From: Alphaproteobacteria bacterium
GTDB lineage: Bacteria; Pseudomonadota; Alphaproteobacteria; Caulobacterales; Aquidulcibacteraceae
Assembly (NCBI GenBank): GCA_027485915.1
Contig: JAIXQA010000061.1
Span: 1-53,705 of the forward strand
Length of the DNA: 53,705 nucleotides
Direction of reading: 5' to 3'
Position 1 is the first letter of the stretch, and each line of letters begins with the position of its first letter. Under the pieces are notes generated by a model. That model made no database searches and had not been told where the DNA came from. It saw only the letters and a list, made by a program, of their open reading frames with translations. Below, one piece after another: positions 48,200 through 53,705 of the stretch. The translations under genes were made by a program, and so were the position numbers.

Positions 48200-49494
48200 G
48201 ATTGGTTCCCCCTCTGGTGCGACCAAGCCTCTGACAAGTCTGCACGATGCTCTGGTGCCGCCAGCGAAATGATGGCCTGGGCCCGAGCATCACCATCGAG
48301 GGGCTCTAGGTCAATCGCGCCTTGCTCTGTCACGAGGATGGGCGCGTCAGAACGCGCGATTGACACGCTAGGTGTGGTCAGGCGTGGCACAATCCGTGTC
48401 TCGCCGTGCTTGCCGAGACTTTGCACCATCACGATTGGCTTTCCGCCGGGGCTGAGACGGGCACCGCGCAAGAAGTCGACCGCCCCACCAACGCCGGCCA
48501 GCGTGCGTGAGCCGGCAAATTCGCAATTAATCTGGCCAAACAAATCCACCTCCAGCGCTGCATTGAGGCTGGTGAAGCGCTCAATCCTGCTAAGCTGGGC
48601 CGCGCCGTGGGTCTCAGCAATCGGGATCAGCTTTAAGCGCACCTCCTGTGCCATGCGGGCGTGCAGGGCGTGGCTGCCCAGAATCACTCCTGCTTTCAAA
48701 CAGCCAAGGTGATCGGCCAAGGCCCCCGCGTCTAACAGAGGCAAAGCCCAGTCCCCAATCAAGCCCGAGTGAATTGCAAGATCGCGCCGTTGGCTCAGTC
48801 CTGCCATAATCGCGCCAGGTAATTTACCGATGCCGGCCTGCAAGGTGGCCCCATCCTCAATCAAGCTTGTAACGTGCCGCACCAAGGCGTCCACATCACC
48901 GGAAGGCGCGGGGGTTGATAATTCAGCTGGCGGGGCATCGGCCTCTACCCACGCGTCCAAGACGCTCAGATGCAGCTTTGGCGCGCCCTTCACCACGGGC
49001 AGGCTGGGATTAATCAGGCCCAACTTAAAGATTGGGCGGCCAAAAAAGGCCGGGCTTGCATCCGCCGATAAAGACAGCGAGCAAAAGCCATCGGCATCGG
49101 GTGCTGCTAAATGAAGAACCGCCGCCTTGAACGGAGCCGTCGTGAAAAATCGCCAGGCTGCCGAGTAATGACTTGGGATCACGCGGGTCCGCCCAGTGGT
49201 GATGGTCTGGGCAAAGTCGGGGCTTGGCAGGAAAACATCTGCGTGGGCATTCGGTGAAAGCGCAGCCCAATCCAAACGATTGAGACCTGGAATGAATAGT
49301 CCGCAGAAACTTAAGTCATCCGCCAATCCGGGGTTTGCCCGAAAGGCCTCTGCTAAGCCTAAGGGTTCGACTGGACCTGCTGGGATAAAAACCCGCCCAC
49401 CGCGCGCTTTGTCGGCCAATAGCAACGCCGCCTCCGTGAGAGAGTTCAGCTTCAAAGGCTGAACATTCGGTCTCGAACTCGTCAGGGTCTGCAC
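48196..49494 (-). CDS. Acetyl-CoA hydrolase/CoA-transferase-family protein lacking the catalytic Glu
   Basis: A 432-residue protein of the 4-hydroxybutyrate CoA-transferase/acetyl-CoA hydrolase family. Family blocks are clear: ATLQAGIGKLPGAIMAGL, LNAALEVDLFGQINCEFAG, GVGGAVDFLRGARLSPGGKPI and ILVTEQGAIDLEPL. Where the enzymes have His-Thr-Glu, this one reads IHSGLIGD: the Glu that carries the CoA thioester is Gly244. It may hydrolyse a thioester, bind CoA or have another activity. The GTG at 49494 is the preferred start; an earlier ATG at 49578 would overlap the divergent MmgE gene. It is operonic with the GntR gene. Confidence 0.83.
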   Translation of the reverse strand: MQTLTSSRPNVQPLKLNSLTEAALLLADKARGGRVFIPAGPVEPLGLAEAFRANPGLADDLSFCGLFIPGLNRLDWAALSPNAHADVFLPSPDFAQTITTGRTRVIPSHYSAAWRFFTTAPFKAAVLHLAAPDADGFCSLSLSADASPAFFGRPIFKLGLINPSLPVVKGAPKLHLSVLDAWVEADAPPAELSTPAPSGDVDALVRHVTSLIEDGATLQAGIGKLPGAIMAGLSQRRDLAIHSGLIGDWALPLLDAGALADHLGCLKAGVILGSHALHARMAQEVRLKLIPIAETHGAAQLSRIERFTSLNAALEVDLFGQINCEFAGSRTLAGVGGAVDFLRGARLSPGGKPIVMVQSLGKHGETRIVPRLTTPSVSIARSDAPILVTEQGAIDLEPLDGDARAQAIISLAAPEHRADLSEAWSHQRGNQS

Positions 49495-49544
49495 GTTCTT
49501 GCGGCCTCTTTCGGCAAAATGGGTCAGAATGATTGCGCTTCGCG

Positions 49545-49558
49545 CATAGCATGCTATG
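49545..49558. promoter_or_regulatory. Perfect 14-bp palindrome CATAGCATGCTATG, operator candidate
   Basis: It lies in the 72-base gap between the divergent CoA-transferase-like and MmgE/PrpD genes, nine bases before the MmgE ATG. A dyad in the shared promoter of a cluster that encodes its own GntR regulator is a natural operator candidate. Confidence 0.55.
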
Positions 49559-49566
49559 TCCCCAAT

Positions 49567-50973
49567 ATGTCCGGACAAAGCTCAGAGTCTATACAGACAG
49601 GCGCGCCACACACAGCGGCCCAGCAGCTCGCCCAGCATGTCGCAACAACCCACTTAGAGCACTTGCCGGCTAACGTGGTGCAGGCCGTGCGCAATTTCAC
49701 CCTAGACTTGATCGGTGTGGGCATTGCGGGCGCGCGCTCTCCCTATGCCGCCGGGGTGCGCCAAGCCGCCGCTCAATGGGGCAATGGGTCAGAGGCCCAC
49801 GTTTTTGCAACGGGTGAGGCATTGCCGGCCCCCCATGCAGCCTTCGTCAATGCATTTCAGGCCCATGCATTAGAGTTTGATTGTGTGCATGAAGCCGCTG
49901 TGTTGCACCCTTTCACCGTGGTGGTCCCTGTACTTTTGGCCGAGGCGCAACGGATCGGTATGACCGGGGCCCGCTTTACTTCTGCAGCCGCTGTCGGCGT
50001 AGATGTGGCTGCCGGGCTAGGTGTCGCGGCCAAATCACAGATCCGTTTTTTCAGGCCAGCCACCTGTGGTCTCTTTGGGGCTGTAGCTGCTCTATCTCAT
50101 GCAAGAGGCCTACATGCTGATCAGATTGCCCACGCCTTTGGCTATGCATTGGCCTATGCATCCGGCACAATGCAGGCCCATGTCGAGGGTACGCCTGCTC
50201 TGGCGGCGAGCGTAGCAGGGGCTGCGCGATCAGCATTTGTCGCCGTCGATTTGGTGGAGGCTGGTCTTCCAGGGCCGATGGGTTCGATCGATGGCCCGTT
50301 TGGTTATCTCTCGCTGTTTGAACTCGAAACCGCCCTTGAGCCTGTGTTGGCAAGCCTCGGTCGAATCTGGCGCGCGGCAGAGGTTAGCTGGAAACCCTTC
50401 CCCAGTGGGCGCGCCTCGCACGGTGGGATCGACATGATTCAGCACTTGGCGGGCCTAGGCCTGAACGCCGACAATCTGGAACATCTGACGATCTCGGCCC
50501 CGCCCTTGATCCACCATTTGGTCGGTCGCCCGATCGCGCCACCCCCACTCGAAGTCAATTATGCACGTTTGTGTCTGCCCTATGTTGGGGCGATAGCGCT
50601 AACCAAGGGCGACGTGGACCTAACCGATTTTACGCCCGATCGCTTGAATGATCCGCTCATCCACCAGCTAGCCGCCCGCATAGAAGTGGTGGTGAATGGC
50701 GTGAAAGAGGCCTCCGCCTTTGTGCCACAGTCCGCGCGTGCGCGCCTTAAGGATGGGCGGGTTCTCGACGTCGGGATTGAACAACTTTTGGGCACGCCCC
50801 AGCGCCCTTTGAGCCGCGAGGCTCATCTGGCGAAATTCCGGGCCTGCTGTGCGTTCGGCTTTGGCAGGACCAATCCTGATCTGGAAGACGCCCTCATTGA
50901 AGCCACAGACCAGCTGACCGAACTCACGGATGTCGGTCTGTTGGGCCGCTTTGCCGCAGGGATCCTCTCGTGA
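49567..50973 (+). CDS. MmgE/PrpD-family protein
   Basis: A 468-residue protein of the 2-methylcitrate dehydratase/cis-aconitate decarboxylase fold, with an all-helical domain and a smaller alpha/beta domain. The active-site region is HALEFDCVHEAAVLHPFTVVVPVLLAEAQ, where His in LHPF matches a catalytic His of the family; the usual FDD is FDC here. Other members dehydrate, hydrate or decarboxylate tricarboxylic acids, so the reaction is unassigned. No ribosome site precedes the ATG at 49567; ATG at 49519 is an alternative. Its stop overlaps the ligase start by four bases. Confidence 0.88.
   Translation: MSGQSSESIQTGAPHTAAQQLAQHVATTHLEHLPANVVQAVRNFTLDLIGVGIAGARSPYAAGVRQAAAQWGNGSEAHVFATGEALPAPHAAFVNAFQAHALEFDCVHEAAVLHPFTVVVPVLLAEAQRIGMTGARFTSAAAVGVDVAAGLGVAAKSQIRFFRPATCGLFGAVAALSHARGLHADQIAHAFGYALAYASGTMQAHVEGTPALAASVAGAARSAFVAVDLVEAGLPGPMGSIDGPFGYLSLFELETALEPVLASLGRIWRAAEVSWKPFPSGRASHGGIDMIQHLAGLGLNADNLEHLTISAPPLIHHLVGRPIAPPPLEVNYARLCLPYVGAIALTKGDVDLTDFTPDRLNDPLIHQLAARIEVVVNGVKEASAFVPQSARARLKDGRVLDVGIEQLLGTPQRPLSREAHLAKFRACCAFGFGRTNPDLEDALIEATDQLTELTDVGLLGRFAAGILS
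49568..49577. promoter_or_regulatory. Palindrome TGTCCGGACA at the MmgE/PrpD start
   Basis: A perfect 10-bp palindrome overlapping the start codon, identical to the one at 11495-11504 before the CoA-ester lyase gene. It could be a regulator half-site pair or merely the codons for MSGQ. Confidence 0.3.
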
Positions 50974-52352
50974 CGGATTTACACACCAGCTTTGCCGAAA
51001 GCCTCGATTATCCAGCCCTCCTCAAAGACCATCCTATTGGCGATGACTTTGTGAAGATGGCCACCAGCATCAGTCGGGACCACTTGCGCGCCCATCAAGA
51101 GCGCCTGTTTCAAAAGCTCGTGGCGCGCGCGGCTAAGACGCAATTCTATCAGCGCCTGTGGGGCAGGCATGGCATTGAAGCAGGCGACATCCGCTCGCTC
51201 GACGATCTGCCGAAACTGCCTACCTTCGGCAAGCAGGAGATCGTTGACAGCGTCGCGCTTCACCCGCCGTTTGGTGACTTTGCGGGGCTCGATTCTTATC
51301 CTGATGGTAGCCGCCCGCCGATGATTTTTCACACGACCAGCGGCACAACAGGGCGACCCCAGCCGCTCTTCTTCGGGGCCAAAACACGGGAAGTGCAGAA
51401 CCTCTTGCTGGCGCGCCTCTTCCGCTGGCAGGGCATGCGGCCAAGCGATGTGGTGCATTCGGTTTATGGGCATGGCATGATCAATGGCGGCCATTTTATT
51501 CGCGAGGCCGTCACCCGCTGGACCAGCGCCACCTTCATGTCGGCGGGCACCGGCATTGAAACGCGCAGTGCGGCGCAAGTCGCCTTGATGCGCGACTTTG
51601 GCGCGACCGTTATACTGGGCTTCACCGACTATATCAAAAAGCTGGCCGAAGTGGCCCGCGCCGAGGGGCTAGAGCCCGGGCTGGACATCCCCATTCGCAT
51701 GATTTCAGGCCAATTTGGCCGGGAAGATAAGGAGGCTGTTTCTGCCCTGTGGGGTGGGGCGGCCTGCTATGATTGGTACGGCGTCGGCGATACTGGCATG
51801 ATCGCGGGCGAAGGCCCCGACCGAGATGGTCATTACGTGATGGAAGACGCGCACTGGGTGGAAATCTGCGATCTCGATACCGCCCAGCCTGTACCAGATG
51901 GCCAAACAGGCGACTTGATTGTCACCTGTCTGTTCAAGGATGATGTCTATCCCATCATCCGCTTCAACACCCATGACGTCAGTGCCTTCCGAACCGACAA
52001 AAGCGCCATCGGGGTACAGTTCAAGCGGATTGAGGGCTTCCTCGGTCGATCCGACAATATGGTGAAGCTGCGCGGCATCAATGTCTTCCCTCAAGCCGTC
52101 GGGCCGATCTTGGCCGAACTTCCGGCTTTTGCTGGCGAATGGATCTGCAAAGTCATGCGCGATGACCAAGGCCGCGATGAACTTGTTGTGGTGTGTGAAG
52201 ATCGCGGCGGCAATCCAGAGGCCTATCGCGAGACGTTGAAGCGCAAGCTGGGCATTGAAGCGCAAGTTGAATTGGTGCCCCCGGGCGGCACCGCTGCTTT
52301 GACCCAGATTGAGTCCAGACAAAAGCCCATTCGCCTGCTAGACCACCGCTGA
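50970..52352 (+). CDS. Phenylacetate-CoA ligase-like (PaaK family) AMP-forming ligase
   Basis: Activates a carboxylic acid with ATP and CoA. The 460-residue protein has the ATP loop FHTTSGTTGRPQP (about 114-126), CYDWYGVGDTGMIAGE (the family Y-G-x-x-D/E region) and the hinge/C-terminal block GFLGRSDNMVKLRGINVFPQAV, which matches PaaK. An aromatic, heterocyclic or branched acid is the usual substrate; none can be named. The start is GTG at 50970, coupled by a four-base overlap to the MmgE gene. Its stop overlaps the amidase start by one base. Confidence 0.88.
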   Translation: MTDLHTSFAESLDYPALLKDHPIGDDFVKMATSISRDHLRAHQERLFQKLVARAAKTQFYQRLWGRHGIEAGDIRSLDDLPKLPTFGKQEIVDSVALHPPFGDFAGLDSYPDGSRPPMIFHTTSGTTGRPQPLFFGAKTREVQNLLLARLFRWQGMRPSDVVHSVYGHGMINGGHFIREAVTRWTSATFMSAGTGIETRSAAQVALMRDFGATVILGFTDYIKKLAEVARAEGLEPGLDIPIRMISGQFGREDKEAVSALWGGAACYDWYGVGDTGMIAGEGPDRDGHYVMEDAHWVEICDLDTAQPVPDGQTGDLIVTCLFKDDVYPIIRFNTHDVSAFRTDKSAIGVQFKRIEGFLGRSDNMVKLRGINVFPQAVGPILAELPAFAGEWICKVMRDDQGRDELVVVCEDRGGNPEAYRETLKRKLGIEAQVELVPPGGTAALTQIESRQKPIRLLDHR

Positions 52353-53548
52353 TGGATCGCTCGACTCTTCTCGCCGCCAATCAGGCGCTCAAGGCCTTTA
52401 TCGACGTGGACCATACACCCGCGACCGGCGATGGTCCGCTAACAGGTCTTCCGCTAGGGGTAAAAGGCAATATTGCGGTTCGTGGCCTAGCCAATACGGC
52501 AGGGTCCGAAGCGCGTCGTCAAGCCATCGCTGCCACCGATGCACCCGTTGTCGCTCTCCTGCGTCAAGCCGGGGCAGAGATCGTCGGCACACTGAATATG
52601 CATGAAGGTGCGCTGGGTGCCACCACCGATAATAAGGCCTATGGTCGCTGCATCAATCCGTGGCGGCCTAATTTTTCGCCCGGTGGCTCGTCGGGTGGAT
52701 CGGGTGCGGCAATCGCTGCAGGTCTGGTCGATGCGGCTTTAGGCACAGACACAATGGGTTCCATCCGTTTGCCAGCTTCTTACTGCGGGGTTTATGGGTG
52801 GAAGCCATCGGGCCTTTTAGTCTCCCAAATTGGCGTGGTGCCCTTATCGACGAGCTTGGATCAAGTCGGCCCTTTGGCAAAAGATCCTGAAACCCTCTGG
52901 GCCGTCGCAAAAGTGTTGGGCGCACCTACCCCACTTGCCTCGATGCAGGGCCTTCGCTTTGCCGTGGCGCGAGACCGTGTAGCCGCCGCGCCGCTCGTGC
53001 AGCCCATGTTTTCGGCAGCGTGTCAGCGCCTGCGAAATGTGGGCGCAGAAGTGGTGGAAGTTGATCTCGCATTAGGTTTCTCGGATATCGACATCGTTTT
53101 GGCCTGCCTTTTGATATGCGAAGTCGAGGGTGCGCGCGAATGGGATTCAGAACTCGCGAACGAGAACTCCGGCCTGACGCCAGAATTTCGGGCGATGCTG
53201 CTTTATGGTAAAAACTCACCCCAAGCGCGGATTGATCAATCCTATGAGACCATTGCGCTGGCCAAAGAACGTTTGCGCGCATGCCTCGGCCGAGAGGGAT
53301 TGGCTGGAATCATCAGCCCAACCGTCTCGCATGTGGCCTTTGATCAAGACGTTGGCCCACCCGTGGACCAGGCCTATGCCACCATGTACGCCAATGTGGG
53401 CGACCTTCCCGCGATCAGCGCGCCCATGGGCCTGATCGACGGCTTGCCCATCGGCTTCCACGCCATGACAGCGCCTGGCCGTGAAGACATTGCGCTTGGC
53501 TTAGCAGGTGTTTTCCCACCGCTGGCTTTGCCGGTGTGGCGGGATTGA
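52352..53548 (+). CDS. Amidase (amidase-signature family)
   Basis: Hydrolyses a carboxamide to the acid and ammonia or an amine. The 398-residue enzyme has the Ser-cisSer-Lys triad: Lys38 in LGVKGNIAV, cis-Ser at 113/114 in SPGGSSGGSGAA, and nucleophile Ser137 in GTDTMGSIRLPAS (Met replaces a usual Gly before the Ser). It is slightly shorter than many family members. As last gene of the MmgE-ligase-amidase operon, it could release the acid that the ligase then activates. The terminal inverted repeat begins 38 bases downstream. Confidence 0.9.
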   Translation: MDRSTLLAANQALKAFIDVDHTPATGDGPLTGLPLGVKGNIAVRGLANTAGSEARRQAIAATDAPVVALLRQAGAEIVGTLNMHEGALGATTDNKAYGRCINPWRPNFSPGGSSGGSGAAIAAGLVDAALGTDTMGSIRLPASYCGVYGWKPSGLLVSQIGVVPLSTSLDQVGPLAKDPETLWAVAKVLGAPTPLASMQGLRFAVARDRVAAAPLVQPMFSAACQRLRNVGAEVVEVDLALGFSDIDIVLACLLICEVEGAREWDSELANENSGLTPEFRAMLLYGKNSPQARIDQSYETIALAKERLRACLGREGLAGIISPTVSHVAFDQDVGPPVDQAYATMYANVGDLPAISAPMGLIDGLPIGFHAMTAPGREDIALGLAGVFPPLALPVWRD

Positions 53549-53586
53549 GCCCGCGCCGCGCCTACAATAGCTACCCCCAACACCCA

Positions 53587-53705
53587 TAGCCCCGCCAAGG
53601 AAACCTTGCGAGGGTGCACCATCAAGAGGGGCCGGGGCGCGTGGTCCGCGCCAAATAGAGTGGGCCAGATTAACGGACTGGCCCGGAATACGGCGCAAAC
53701 CGTGC
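53587..53705. repeat. Right copy of the 119-bp terminal inverted repeat
   Basis: Exact reverse complement of bases 1-119. It follows the amidase stop after a 38-base gap. On the plus strand the amidase frame stays open beyond the stop into the repeat, but no start or family similarity supports a gene. No gene is assigned to the region after 53548. Confidence 0.95.

Noticed and set aside
1-53705. A linear plasmid or phage with terminal inverted repeats
   Set aside because: The content is core chromosomal (polA, pheT, gltB, folC, coaBC) with no replication, partition or protelomerase gene; an assembly break at a repeat explains the ends more simply.

Overview
The window reads as chromosomal DNA of a free-living alphaproteobacterium, most likely near Caulobacterales or Hyphomonadaceae. 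The evidence is a CC0125/CC1285-type lipoprotein, a stand-alone motA, several CaiB/BaiF CoA-transferases with acyl-CoA enzymes, kdsD, gltB/gltD, and moderately high GC with short intergenic gaps. This placement is inference from gene content; no rRNA or tRNA was recognised. No phage, insertion sequence, CRISPR array or rRNA operon was found. The only mobile-like module is a vapBC toxin-antitoxin pair. The window's two ends are a perfect 119-bp inverted repeat, which fits an assembly break at a repeat better than a biological telomere.

Layout. 1-8.9 kb: envelope and small metabolic genes (lipoprotein, cupin, exported superoxide dismutase, slyX, DUF2332, two family III CoA-transferases, lipocalin, GFA protein, vapBC, GNAT). 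8.9-19.4 kb, all minus strand: a CoA-ester lyase, MaoC hydratase and acyl-CoA dehydrogenase run, then pheT, polA, an acyl-CoA carboxylase beta subunit and a tyrosine phosphatase. 19.4-26.5 kb: two alpha/beta hydrolases, kdsD, a WecG-type glycosyltransferase, a TetR regulator and mnmC. 26.5-31 kb: a repetitive small lipoprotein, motA, an MFS transporter, a zincin-like protein and a second lipoprotein. 31-37 kb: a PKHD hydroxylase, folC and a galactose unit (GH42 beta-galactosidase, galK, galT). 37-45.6 kb: gltB, gltD, uppP and coaBC. 45.6-53.5 kb: an Lrp regulator, DUF6356, a YeiH transporter, and a divergent catabolic cluster. In that cluster a CoA-transferase-like protein and a HutC-type GntR regulator face an MmgE/PrpD protein, a PaaK-like acyl-CoA ligase and an amidase.

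How the genes fit together. Most of the window is core metabolism. The best candidate for an undescribed pathway is the right-hand amidase/ligase/MmgE-PrpD/CoA-transferase cluster. It has its own regulator and palindromic operator candidates, and its CoA-transferase-like member lacks the family's catalytic glutamate. The lyase/hydratase/dehydrogenase operon at 8.9-11.5 kb has the order expected for oxidising, hydrating and cleaving a dicarboxylic acyl-CoA. It shares a 10-bp palindrome at its start codon with the right-hand cluster. Both are hypotheses drawn from gene order and motifs, not demonstrated functions.
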